NCBI GenBank assembly: GCA_963824985.1
Contig: CAWGRQ010000001.1
Location: 1-64,000 of the forward strand
Length of the DNA: 64,000 bases
From: JAFNAG01 sp963824985
Lineage (GTDB): Bacteria; Acidobacteriota; UBA6911
Reading direction: 5' to 3'
Shown: piece by piece, positions 34,537-42,784 of the stretch
Layout of the letters: every line of letters begins with the position of its first letter
Position numbering within the stretch: position 1 is the first letter of the stretch
Position numbers and translations under genes: made by a program
Notes under the pieces: generated by a model
Told to the model about the DNA's origin: nothing
Databases searched by the model: none
The model's input: only the letters and a program-made list of their open reading frames with translations

Positions 34537-37380
34537 ATGAAAAAGCGTAGCATGGCTTGCGTCCTGTTTTTGTGCCTGGGCCTCAGTCTGGTCTTTGCCG
34601 CCGTTGATGGCAAAAAGGTTCTCACTTTCGAAGACTATCCTAAGTGGAATCGCATCGTCTCCACGGTGATTTCCACCGACGGAACCTGGATGACGTACGG
34701 CTATCGTCCCAATGACGGAGACGATACGCTCTATATCAAGAACCTGGGAACGGACCAGGTTCAGAAGATCGAATGCGCCGCGAATCCGGTTATTTCGCAG
34801 GATTCCACCTGGGCGGGCTACGTCGTCAGCATTGCGAAAGCGGAGCAGGAGAAGTTGCGCAGAGCCCGGAGGCCGATCACCCAGAAAGTGGAAATCCTGA
34901 ATCTGAAAACCGGGAAGAAAACGACGATCGACAACTCCTCTGCGTTCCGCTTTTCGGAGGACTCCGGATTTGTGGCCGTCAAGAAGGAGAAAGCCGTCCG
35001 CGAAGCCAAGCACGACGGGGCCGATCTGATCCTGGTTCATCTCCAGACCGGCGTCCTTCAGAGTATCGGCAATGTCGGCGCCTTTGAATTCAACAAACCG
35101 GGAACCATCCTGGCCTACACCGTCGACGCAGCCGAGAAAGCGGGCAACGGAGTCTATCTCCTCGTCCCCCAGACCGGCGTCCTGAAGGCGCTGGATACCG
35201 GCGAAGCGGATTACGCCCAGCTTACCTGGGATAAGGAGGGGACCAGCCTGGCCTTCCTGAAGGGAACAAAAAAGGAGAAGATGCTCCAGAAGGATAACAA
35301 GCTGCTCGCCTTTACCGGAGTGGCCGATGCGGCGCCGAACCGTGTGGAGTACGATCCGTCCCAGGATACTCAGTTTCCCAGAGAAATGGTCCTGAGCGAA
35401 TTCGGCCAGCTTACCTGGAGCAAAGACGACTCGAGAGTCTTCTGCGGCATCAAAGAACAGGAGGGGGAGCCTGAAAGGAGCGACAAGCCGATCGCCAATG
35501 TGGATGTCTGGCATTGGAAGGATGAGCGGGTGCAGTCCATTCAGATGGTGCGCGCGGTCCAGGATCGCCGCGCGACGTATCCAAGTGCCTTCTTGCTGGA
35601 GGGCAGGCGATTCGTGCGACTGGGCGACGAAGCGATGCCGAACGTGACGCCCACCGAGGACGGCAAGTGGTGTATCGGCCAGATGGATAAACCGTACCGG
35701 ATGGAAATCAGCTGGGGAGGAAACCGGGCTGACTACTATCTCATGAATACCACGACAGGAGAGCGCAAGCTGATTGCCAAGGGAATCAGCCGGGCTTCAG
35801 GCACATCGCCCGACGGCAAATGGTTCCTGTACCTGAAGGACAAGGAGGTGTGGGCGTATGAAATCGCCACCGGCAACTCCAAAAACATTTCCAAGGTGTC
35901 AGGCGTCAGCTTTGTAAATGAAGAGGACGATCATCCCTACGAGAAACCTATCTATGGGCTAGCCGGTTGGACCAAGGATGGCCAGGCGGTGATCCTCAAT
36001 CACCGCTTCGACCTGTGGAGCCTCCCGCTGTATGGCGGCAAAGCGTCCAACATCACCGGAGGGGTCGGGGCCCGCGAACAGATCGTTTTCCGCTATGTCA
36101 ATCTCGAACCGGAGGAAGGCGAGTTTCAGCCGCTCTCCTCTCCCGTCCTCGAAGGGGACGTCGAGGACCAAGTCCTTCAGGGCCGGGGAGGCCGCAGGGG
36201 CGGCGGGCCTCAGGTTATTGACACCACCCAGCCGCTATTGCTTTCGGCCTACGGCGAATGGACCAAGAAATCCGGATATTTCCGGTTGAAAACCGGCGAA
36301 GCGCCGCAAACATTAGTTTTCGAGGACAAGAGCATCGGGAGGCCGGCCAAGGCCAAGAACGCGGATCGCCTGATCTACACAATCCAGACCTTCGCGGATT
36401 TCCCCGACTTCTTCACTAGTGGAGCGGACTTCAGCAGCCCCAAACGCATTACCGACGCCAATCCTCAGCAGGCCGATTATGGCTGGGGACGCAGCATCCT
36501 GATGGAGTACAAGAACAGCAAGGGAGTACGCCTCCAGGCGACGCTGACGCTTCCGGCGAACTACGAGCAGGGAAAGCGGTACCCCATGCTGGTCTACTTT
36601 TATGAAAAGATGTCGCAAAACCACCACCAGTACTCCATGCCCACTTACGACGACCGGCCGCATTTCTCGCTGTACGCCGGCGACGGGTACGTCATTCTGA
36701 GACCCGACGTGGTCTACACCATGGGACGGCCCGGCGATTCGGCGGTCGACTGCGTGACCAGCGCCGCCAAGAGGGCGATCGAGCTCGGATATGCCGATCC
36801 GGCTCACATCGGCGTGCAAGGCCACAGCTGGGGCGGCTATCAGACATCCTTCCTGGTAACGCAGACGGACATGTTCGCCTGCATCGTCACCGGCGCTCCC
36901 CCGACCGACCTCGTGAGTTTTTACAACGAGCTCTACAAGAGCACCGGGACGGTTCAGCAGGGCATCACCGAACTCGGCCAGGTGCGCATGGGGACGACTC
37001 CGTGGGAGAGCATGGCGCTGTTCCAGAGCCAGTCGGCAATCCCGAACGCACCCAAAATCAAAACGCCGTTCCTGATCCTGCATGGGACCGACGACGGCGC
37101 TGTCGATTGGCATCAGGGGCTGATGTTTTACAACGCCGCGCGCCGCCTGGGGAAAAATGTGATTCTGCTTTCCTATCCCGGCGAGGCGCACCACCTGACA
37201 AAACTCGAAAATCAAAAGGACTTCCTGCTGCGAATGAAGCAGTACTTTGATTTCTACTGCAAGGGGGTGCCGGCCCCATCATGGATGAGCGATGGCGTCC
37301 CCTTCCTGAAGAAACCGCAGCCGGCGCCTCCCGCGGCCGGTCCGGCGGACCGCAACCTGCCGACGCAGTCAAAGAAGTAA
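34537..37380 (+). CDS. Secreted S9 prolyl-oligopeptidase family peptidase, 947 aa
   Basis: The start is ATG 34537 after GGGGGAG. A signal peptide (SMACVLFLCLGLSLVFAAVD) leads into a seven-bladed beta-propeller-like region with WD-type blades (GTWMTYGYRPNDGDDTLYIK, LAFLKGTKKEKML). The C-terminal 260 residues are the alpha/beta-hydrolase domain with catalytic Ser764 in GVQGHSWGGYQTSF, Asp852 or 853 in LHGTDDGAVDW and His885 in YPGEAHHLTK. All three residues are intact. It likely degrades peptides in the periplasm or outside the cell. It lies between the two intI repeats; a shorter S9 pseudogene follows. Confidence 0.96.
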   Translation: MKKRSMACVLFLCLGLSLVFAAVDGKKVLTFEDYPKWNRIVSTVISTDGTWMTYGYRPNDGDDTLYIKNLGTDQVQKIECAANPVISQDSTWAGYVVSIAKAEQEKLRRARRPITQKVEILNLKTGKKTTIDNSSAFRFSEDSGFVAVKKEKAVREAKHDGADLILVHLQTGVLQSIGNVGAFEFNKPGTILAYTVDAAEKAGNGVYLLVPQTGVLKALDTGEADYAQLTWDKEGTSLAFLKGTKKEKMLQKDNKLLAFTGVADAAPNRVEYDPSQDTQFPREMVLSEFGQLTWSKDDSRVFCGIKEQEGEPERSDKPIANVDVWHWKDERVQSIQMVRAVQDRRATYPSAFLLEGRRFVRLGDEAMPNVTPTEDGKWCIGQMDKPYRMEISWGGNRADYYLMNTTTGERKLIAKGISRASGTSPDGKWFLYLKDKEVWAYEIATGNSKNISKVSGVSFVNEEDDHPYEKPIYGLAGWTKDGQAVILNHRFDLWSLPLYGGKASNITGGVGAREQIVFRYVNLEPEEGEFQPLSSPVLEGDVEDQVLQGRGGRRGGGPQVIDTTQPLLLSAYGEWTKKSGYFRLKTGEAPQTLVFEDKSIGRPAKAKNADRLIYTIQTFADFPDFFTSGADFSSPKRITDANPQQADYGWGRSILMEYKNSKGVRLQATLTLPANYEQGKRYPMLVYFYEKMSQNHHQYSMPTYDDRPHFSLYAGDGYVILRPDVVYTMGRPGDSAVDCVTSAAKRAIELGYADPAHIGVQGHSWGGYQTSFLVTQTDMFACIVTGAPPTDLVSFYNELYKSTGTVQQGITELGQVRMGTTPWESMALFQSQSAIPNAPKIKTPFLILHGTDDGAVDWHQGLMFYNAARRLGKNVILLSYPGEAHHLTKLENQKDFLLRMKQYFDFYCKGVPAPSWMSDGVPFLKKPQPAPPAAGPADRNLPTQSKK

Positions 37381-37447
37381 CAGTGTATCAATTTCGCGCT
37401 TTCTGCCGACAGGTACTGATCGGTGTCGCTCATCTTCAGGAGTGGAC

Positions 37448-38176
37448 ATGAAGAAATCACTCCGGAAGGGATCTCCTGCCGGGATTCCGGCCGCAGCAAT
37501 TGTCTCGAACCCAGGGGCGAACGGAAATGGTGGCTGTCAATTGCCGGAACGAATCACATAACCATCGAGGATAGTCTTGCGATTAAGTCCATCGGCGCGC
37601 CGCAGTGGTCGCCCGACGGCAAGTGGGTAGCCTACACGCTTTCCGCATCTGCTTAGCCGATGCTGAACAGCAAAACGCAAGGCCGCAAGGACGCAAAGGG
37701 AACCCTTTGGGTTCGCGGGCATGGGCGGCGATCTTTGCGCCCTTGTTGCCTTGCGTCTTTGCGTTTTGCTTCTTCATCCATTTGATTTGGCTAAACAATT
37801 ACCGCTTTCCGAGTGGGACAAGGAAAACGATAAGCGCGTTTCCCACCTCTATCTTGCTCCGGCAACGGGCGGCCCGTCGTTGAAAGTGACCAACGGCGAG
37901 AAAGGGGAGACGGCGCCGCAATGGTCTCCTAATGGCAAATGGATTTCTTTACTGGCCGATCGCGACAAGGGGAACCAGATCTGGCTGATTTCTCCGACGG
38001 GTGGAGAAGCCGACAAGCTTACGAAAGAAGATGAAGCCGCGGACGCCTATCGCTGGTCGCCCGATTCCAAACGCATCGTATTCGCCGCGCGGGACGCCTG
38101 GAAGGGCAAGGCGGAGCGCGAAAAGAAGAAGAAGGACAAATTTGATGCGATCGTAGTCGACACCGTTCTCCAATGA
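37448..38176 (+). pseudogene. S9-family (acylaminoacyl peptidase-like) peptidase, MITE-interrupted and 3'-truncated
   Basis: ATG 37448 follows CAGGAG. After a decayed signal region and a frameshift near 37550 come propeller motifs ITIEDSLAIKSIGAPQWSPD, GKWVAYTLS; the MITE at 37646-37802 then splits the gene. Removing it with one copy of the 9-bp duplication restores the reading into LSEWDKENDKRVSHLYLAPA, TAPQWSPNGKWISLLADRDK and YRWSPDSKRIVFAARD. The gene ends at 38176 where the cassette-like DNA begins; the hydrolase domain is missing. Clearly non-functional. Confidence 0.9.
37646..37802. mobile_element. MITE family 1, copy 2 (157 bp), inserted in the S9 pseudogene
   Basis: Flanked by an exact 9-bp duplication CGCTTTCCG (37637-37645 and 37803-37811). 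Ends are CATCTGCTTAGCC and, reverse-complemented, GTAATTGTTTAGCC. The interior matches copy 1 closely, including ACGCAAAGGGAACCCTTTGG and TTTGCGTTTTGCTTC, so it can also form a long hairpin. Confidence 0.88.
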
Positions 38177-38177
38177 G

Positions 38178-38375
38178 AAAATTCAGATCCTGTACATGCG
38201 TGGCGACGGTGAGCGGACGAGCTCCACTACCGCGCTGAAACGGCTCCAGCACATGCCACTGCTTCCCCAATTCTCGGGCGAGTGGCGCCACGTCCCCGGC
38301 CGCTGCGGGTCCGCCGTGCAGCGCCATCACTAACTCCGTCCCGATCCCCTACTCACGCACGAGGAGATCCGCCAT
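38178..38375 (-). pseudogene. Alpha/beta-hydrolase N-terminal fragment (dead cassette gene)
   Basis: The minus-strand frame from ATG 38375 begins MADLLVRE, meets an in-frame TAG, then reads GIGTELVMALHGGPAAAG and DVAPLARELGKQWHVLEPFQ, followed by RGSGARPLTVATHVQDLNFL. HGGP with the following oxyanion region is typical of prolyl-iminopeptidase-like hydrolases. It stops at the junction with the S9 pseudogene near 38177; the catalytic part is lost. Its start lies just after the attC-like site, as expected for the next gene in a cassette array. Confidence 0.75.
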
Positions 38376-38391
38376 GGCATCGCCCCGGTCT

Positions 38392-38457
38392 GGCTAACGA
38401 CTTGCAGCTCACCTGCGGGCGCCGTAGGCGGCAGTCAGGTGCGGCGGCCTGTTAGCG
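38392..38457 (-). other. attC: attC-like recombination site
   Basis: On the minus strand it begins with CGCTAAC (38457-38451) and ends with GTTAGCC (38398-38392), inverted core boxes matching the RYYYAAC/GTTRRRY pattern loosely. Between them, CGCACCTG and CAGGTGAGCTGCAAG form imperfect L-box arms around a short GC-rich hairpin (GCCG...CGGC). At 66 bp, directly downstream of the higA stop, position and layout match an integron cassette attC. Confidence 0.75.
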
Positions 38458-38462
38458 TGCAC

Positions 38463-38834
38463 TCAACTCGCCTGCTTGAGCGGCTCGAGCCGAGCAATGT
38501 CCGCTGCCTTATCCGACCGCAACGCGTGCCATAGATCCCAGTCCTGCTGCAAACCCAGCCAGAAGTCTGCGCTCATGCCGGTTACTCGCGCCAACCGCAG
38601 AGCTGTGTCCGGCGTGACACTCCGCTTCGCGTTGATCACCTCGTTCAACCGCGGGAAGGAGATCCCGAGACGGATGGCGAATGCGGACTGCGAGATGCCC
38701 AGAGGCTTGAGGAACTCCTCAAGCAACATCTCGCCAGGATGGGTCGGTGGGCGATGCGTGGGCAACCTCCGCTGTACGAGAGGCTTCCGATCAACGCCCT
38801 CAGTGATAATCGGTGACTTCGACTTCGTCGGCAT
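38463..38834 (-). CDS. higA: HigA-type antitoxin, XRE/HTH family, 123 aa
   Basis: The HTH core HPGEMLLEEFLKPLGISQSA, FAIRLGISFPRLNEVINAKR followed by TPDTALRLARVTGMSADFWL and GLQQDWDLWHALR is the VapI/HigA family signature; it binds DNA and neutralises HigB. I prefer ATG 38834 (or 38840) within the 3' end of higB, an overlap of about 35 bases that is common for higBA. Its product should repress the operon through the inverted repeat at 39096-39111. The attC-like site follows the stop by only five bases. Confidence 0.94.
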   Translation of the reverse strand: MPTKSKSPIITEGVDRKPLVQRRLPTHRPPTHPGEMLLEEFLKPLGISQSAFAIRLGISFPRLNEVINAKRSVTPDTALRLARVTGMSADFWLGLQQDWDLWHALRSDKAADIARLEPLKQAS

Positions 38835-39093
38835 AACCATCCTCCCACCGGAAACAGACCCGGTACTGCTCATTGATGCGGATGCTGTGCTGTCCGGCAC
38901 GATCTCCTCGCAGGGGCTCCAGCCGGTTTCCGGGTGGCACGGCAAGCTCCATGAGGTCACGGACCCGGTTCAACTGCGTCAGCTTCCGGTGGACCACCGG
39001 CCACAGGACGCCCGGACACCTTCGCCGAGCCCGGCGACTGTCGACGCCGTTGAACAGGTCCTCCGTCCCGGGGTCCGCGAATGAGCGTATCAC
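38800..39093 (-). CDS. higB: HigB/RelE-like mRNA interferase toxin, 97 aa
   Basis: The protein begins VIRSFADPGTEDLFNGVDSR and includes RRRCPGVLWPVVHRKLTQLN, ELAVPPGNRLEPLRGDRAGQ, HSIRINEQYRVCFRWED and YADEVEVTDYH at the end, all typical of the HigB (RelE superfamily) ribosome-dependent RNase. The toxin-first order is the rule for higBA. GTG 39093 lies seven bases after a TATAAT box, so the message is probably leaderless; a longer frame from 39129 would begin upstream of the promoter. Confidence 0.94.
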   Translation of the reverse strand: MIRSFADPGTEDLFNGVDSRRARRRCPGVLWPVVHRKLTQLNRVRDLMELAVPPGNRLEPLRGDRAGQHSIRINEQYRVCFRWEDGYADEVEVTDYH

Positions 39094-39095
39094 GG

Positions 39096-39129
39096 ACCGT
39101 ATTATAACGGTCGCCGTAATGAACGGCAA
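39096..39129 (-). promoter_or_regulatory. higBA promoter with inverted repeat over the -10 box
   Basis: Minus strand: TTGCCG at 39129-39124, a 17-base spacer, TATAAT at 39106-39101. The -10 is bracketed by ACCGT and ACGGT (39096-39111), a likely HigA operator. The predicted start site coincides with the higB GTG. An internal promoter is typical of toxin-antitoxin cassettes in integrons. Confidence 0.65.
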
Positions 39130-39142
39130 GCCTGGGATGTCA

Positions 39143-39149
39143 CGCTAAC
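39143..39149 (-). other. Cassette-boundary core site (GTTAGCG)
   Basis: GTTAGCG on the minus strand lies just upstream of the higBA promoter and matches the GTTRRRY crossover core. With the attC R' box at 38392-38398 it would delimit a cassette of about 750 bp holding only higBA. Upstream, 39160-39230 contains an inverted repeat (GTCTCGAT...ATCGAGAC). Confidence 0.5.
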
Positions 39150-39252
39150 TTAAAATATACGGGTCTCGATAGCTGGATAGGCCGCGAGGTGGCGCCTGCT
39201 TATCCCATCGAGACTCGAACATCAAAACAGCAATTTCATTAATAATCAACTG

Positions 39253-39460
39253 GTTATGCGTGATCCAATTGGCGGCTTATCCAGATACGCCGCGAGCCGC
39301 GCCCCCTTAGCTGGATAATAAGCGCGGATGCCTGCCGAAACCTATCCTGCTTTTTACACCCGGTGCCAGGATGCGCCCCTATAAGCCAAAATCTCACACG
39401 CCACTGTCCAGCGGGCGCCTAACCCCTCGTCCGCCACGATTCAAAACGTGTGTGTAAATC
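39253..39460 (-). repeat. Direct repeat 2 with intI 3' end (empty MITE site)
   Basis: Matches 34043-34412 minus the MITE. At the MITE insertion point this copy reads CCCGGTGCCAGGATGCGCC without interruption, confirming the boundaries of the 152-bp element and one copy of the target sequence. The palindrome near 39270-39292 has one mismatch relative to copy 1. Confidence 0.85.
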
Positions 39461-39570
39461 ATCGTCGTGCTGACATCACTGTGCCCCAGAAGTTTCTGAA
39501 TCGTCCGGATGTAGTAGCCATCCTCCAGCAAGTGTGTGGCAATAGAGCGACGGAACTCGCGCAGCATTCG
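39394..39570 (-). pseudogene. intI: Integron integrase (IntI) C-terminal fragment 2
   Basis: The minus strand encodes FRRSIATHLLEDGYYIRTIQ, KLLGHSDVSTTMIYTHVLNR then GGRGVRRPLDSGV and stop. LGHSDVSTTMIYTHVLNRGG is the IntI ending, with the histidine and tyrosine of the active site; the preceding HxxR box is degraded (REFRRS where LRHSF is expected). Upstream of 39570 similarity is lost. The 3' end faces the higBA cassette, as in integrons with an inverted integrase. Confidence 0.94.
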
Positions 39571-39762
39571 TGGGCTCCGATCTGCGCGTGATGTCCGCGG
39601 TGCCGCCTTTCCCGCAGTTTCCCCCTGTACACGATTTCAGGCCGCTGGAGACTCCTGTTGGGGACGGAACCGATCGGCAAGCCCCGGCATCTGATTCGTT
39701 TAATGGATCCGGTCCGGTCGGATTCATCCGTACACGCGTTCGAGAATTCATGGAGCACTCTG

Positions 39763-42195
39763 ATGGAAGCCACAATTCAGGACATTCGCTATGGCATTCA
39801 AATGATGCGCCGGCATCCGGGAGTGACGGTGGTGGCGATTCTTGCGCTGGCGATCGGCATCGGCGCCAACACCGCCATCTTCAGCGTCGTCCGCTCGATA
39901 CTGATAAGGCCTCTCCCCTATAAGAATGCCGATCGGCTGGTCCAGATCTGGGGTCAGAATCCGGCGCGCGGGGTTCCGTTTCACAACGTCCCCTATCCCG
40001 ACTTGAACCAGTGGCGGGAGCAGAGCCGTTCCTACGAGGCCATATCTGCTTACAGGAATGCCCCGATGAATCTCACCGGGCGGGATCAGCCGGAACAGAT
40101 TCTGGCCCTTCAGGTGAATGCGGAATTCTTCGCGGTGGGCGGGATGCCGCCTCTGCACGGGCGCACCATCTCTGCCGAAGAGGATCGCCCCGGCTCCGGA
40201 CGTGTGGTCGTGCTGACTTTCCCCGGGTGGCGCCGGTTGTTCGGGGCCGACCCGGCAGTTGTCGGCCGGTCAATTCTCTTGAATGCGAACAGCTGCACTG
40301 TAATCGGCATCATGCCGGCCAGCTTTGCTCTGGGCGGTACCGCCGTGGACGCATACGTGCCGCTGGCGATAAGCGGGGACTATCAGCCGGACAACATGAT
40401 GGTTTCCGTGGCCGGCTACGCCCGGCTCAAGCCGGGGATTACCCGGCAGCAGGCCCAGGCGGAACTCGACGTAATGAACCGTCGCCTGGAACAGGAGCAT
40501 CCGCCGGGAAGACGGAACGGTCGCATCTGGGGAGTTCAGGAATTTCTGGTCAGGGACGTGCACTCCGGCCTGCTGATCCTGATGGGCGCCGTCGCGTTCG
40601 TACTCCTGATCAGCTGCACCAATGTCGCCAACATCCTGCTGGCGAGCGCCGGCGCCCGCCGGAGGGAAATGGCGTTGCGCACCGTCCTGGGGGCGAGTCG
40701 CTGGCGCCTGGTGCGCCAGATGTTGACCGAGAGCCTGTTGCTGGCGTTGGTGGGGGGACTCCTGGGTACGGGGCTCGCTTTTCTGGGAGTGAAGGTTCTG
40801 GTAAGCGCCAGCGGAAGAGCGTTTCCGCTCATGGAGACGGTGGCCCTCGATGAGGGTGCGTTGCTCTTTACGGGTCTCGTCTGTCTCTTCACCGGGCTTC
40901 TGGCCGGCCTCGCCCCGGCCCGAGCGGTTCTGAAGGAAGGCGCGCCGGGTTTTCTTCAACAAAGCCTGAAGGATGGAGGGCGCTCCCTGGCGGGGACTTA
41001 TTCCGGCCGGCGCCTGCGTGCCATCCTGGTAACTTGCGAGGTCGCCCTCGCCTGTTTGCTTCTGGTCGGCGCCGGATTGTTCATGCGCAGTCTGATCCAT
41101 TTGCAGGAAGTGGATCCCGGATTCAGCGAAGCAGGAGTCCTGACGGCAAGAGTTACTTTGCCGGCGGTGAAATACGGCCAGGGCCCGAGCCGGCGCGTTT
41201 TTTTCCAGGAGTTCCTCAGCCGCCTGGAATCATCCCCGGATGTGATCGCCGCCGGTCTTGTCACCATGCTGCCGCTTTCAGGCAGCAACACGGGATTGGG
41301 AATAGTGATCGAGGGCCGGCCCGAACCGCCTCAGCCGGAGATCCCCATCGTCTGGTGGCGGGCTGCCAGCCCGGGCTATTTCCAGGCCATGTCTATTCCG
41401 CTGCTCCGGGGGCGGCTGTTGACGGAGGTCGATAAGGAATCGGCGCCGGCGGTAGCGGTTATAAACAAAACCATGGCGCGCCGCATCTGGCCCGGCGAAG
41501 ATCCGATCGGCAAGCGGTTCAGCTTCGGCCGGGCGCCCCAAGGGGACCAGCCTTCCTGGCTGGAGGTCGTCGGCATCGTGGGTGACGTCCGGCACACAAA
41601 TCTGGCCCAGGAACCGGATGCGGAATTTTTCCTGCCGGCCGTTCAATTGCCGCCGACCAGCGCCACCATTGTGATCAAGACCCGAACGGATCCGATGGAA
41701 TTTGTCCCGTTACTGAGGAAGGCGGCGCTGGAAGTGGACAAGGATATGCCGGTTTCGAGCATTCGAAGCATGGAGCAGATCATGTCCGATTCGATCTACT
41801 CACGCCGGCTTGCAATTCATCTGATGGCGATCTTTGCCGGCATCGCTCTGATTCTGGCCGCGATCGGCATATACGGCGTGGTGTCCTATATCGTCGGGCA
41901 GCGGACGCATGAAATCGGAGTGCGCATTGCCCTTGGCGCCCGGGCCGGGCAGGTGCTGCGCATGACGATCATCCAGGGAATGATCCCGGTTCTTGCAGGG
42001 CTTGTGCTGGGGGTTGGTGGGGCGCTCGCAACCGTGAGGTTGATTCGCAGCCAGCTGTTTGAAACCAACCCGGGTGATCCGGCCATTTTCGCCTCGGGGA
42101 TGATGACCCTTCTGCTGGTGGCGGTGCTGGCGACGCTCATTCCGGCCCGGCGCGCCGCTCAGGTTGATCCGATCGTTGCTCTCCGCCGCGAATAG
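39763..42195 (+). CDS. ADOP-type ABC transporter permease, 810 aa
   Basis: Acidobacterial duplicated orphan permeases carry two FtsX/MacB halves. The start ATG 39763 follows GGAG. Half one begins DIRYGIQMMRRHPGVTVVAI, with membrane helix LALAIGIGANTAIFSVV, a MacB core, then helices near residues 265-400 with GARRREMALRTVLGASRWRL. Half two begins with LRAILVTCEVALACLLLVGA, has its own core and ends GQRTHEIGVRIALGARAGQV and AQVDPIVALRRE. No ATPase is attached, as usual for the family. It begins about 190 bp after the intI fragment and is probably intact. Confidence 0.97.
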   Translation: MEATIQDIRYGIQMMRRHPGVTVVAILALAIGIGANTAIFSVVRSILIRPLPYKNADRLVQIWGQNPARGVPFHNVPYPDLNQWREQSRSYEAISAYRNAPMNLTGRDQPEQILALQVNAEFFAVGGMPPLHGRTISAEEDRPGSGRVVVLTFPGWRRLFGADPAVVGRSILLNANSCTVIGIMPASFALGGTAVDAYVPLAISGDYQPDNMMVSVAGYARLKPGITRQQAQAELDVMNRRLEQEHPPGRRNGRIWGVQEFLVRDVHSGLLILMGAVAFVLLISCTNVANILLASAGARRREMALRTVLGASRWRLVRQMLTESLLLALVGGLLGTGLAFLGVKVLVSASGRAFPLMETVALDEGALLFTGLVCLFTGLLAGLAPARAVLKEGAPGFLQQSLKDGGRSLAGTYSGRRLRAILVTCEVALACLLLVGAGLFMRSLIHLQEVDPGFSEAGVLTARVTLPAVKYGQGPSRRVFFQEFLSRLESSPDVIAAGLVTMLPLSGSNTGLGIVIEGRPEPPQPEIPIVWWRAASPGYFQAMSIPLLRGRLLTEVDKESAPAVAVINKTMARRIWPGEDPIGKRFSFGRAPQGDQPSWLEVVGIVGDVRHTNLAQEPDAEFFLPAVQLPPTSATIVIKTRTDPMEFVPLLRKAALEVDKDMPVSSIRSMEQIMSDSIYSRRLAIHLMAIFAGIALILAAIGIYGVVSYIVGQRTHEIGVRIALGARAGQVLRMTIIQGMIPVLAGLVLGVGGALATVRLIRSQLFETNPGDPAIFASGMMTLLLVAVLATLIPARRAAQVDPIVALRRE

Positions 42196-42311
42196 CTTCC
42201 GGATGCTGAATTCAGGCAATGCGCTTTTGGAATTTGCGGTTTTCCTGATTTGAAGGATAGACTACACTTGGTCATGAATGTGGAGCGCAACCTGGATTGG
42301 CAGAGGGCGCA

Positions 42312-42782
42312 ATGGATTTCGAAAAAGCACTGGCGTTTTTCAAGGCGTTACGCGATCAAGGCGTGGATTATGTGCTCGTGGGTGCGATCGGCATGACCGT
42401 ACATGGGATCGTTCGAGCCACACAGGACATCGATCTTTTCGTGAGACCCGAAGAAAAAAACGTTGCGCGCCTACGGGATGCTTTGCAGCGCGTTTTCCCG
42501 GAAGATTCCTCGATCGAAGAGATTACCGCCGGTGATCTCGCAGGAGAATACCCGGCGATTCGCTACAATTCTCCGGATGGCTCCCTCATGGTCGATATCA
42601 TCTCCCGGCTCGGACAAGCATTCTCTTTCAATGATCTCAGGTTTGAGGAGAAGCTTTATGAAGGAGTTCAGGTTATCGTAGCGACTCCGGAAACTCTGTA
42701 CCGAATGAAAAAGAACACGCTTCGGCTGCAGGACCGCGCGGATGCCGAGAGGCTTAAAGAGCTGTTTGGTCTGCAGGAATAG
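42312..42782 (+). CDS. Nucleotidyltransferase (AbiEii/MNT-like), 156 aa
   Basis: The start is ATG 42312 with AGAGGG upstream. The sequence YVLVGAIGMTVHGIVRATQD, IDLFVRPEEKNVARLRDAL contains the G(A/S)-hG core and the DIDLFV metal-binding pair of the nucleotidyltransferase fold; MVDIISRLGQAFSFNDL supplies the third acid. VATPETLYRMKKNTLRLQDR, ADAERLKELF is typical of the toxin-like subgroup. Family members adenylylate or nucleotidylate targets such as tRNA or partner toxins. The next gene starts two bases after its stop, suggesting a two-gene module. Confidence 0.92.
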   Translation: MDFEKALAFFKALRDQGVDYVLVGAIGMTVHGIVRATQDIDLFVRPEEKNVARLRDALQRVFPEDSSIEEITAGDLAGEYPAIRYNSPDGSLMVDIISRLGQAFSFNDLRFEEKLYEGVQVIVATPETLYRMKKNTLRLQDRADAERLKELFGLQE

Positions 42783-42784
42783 TT

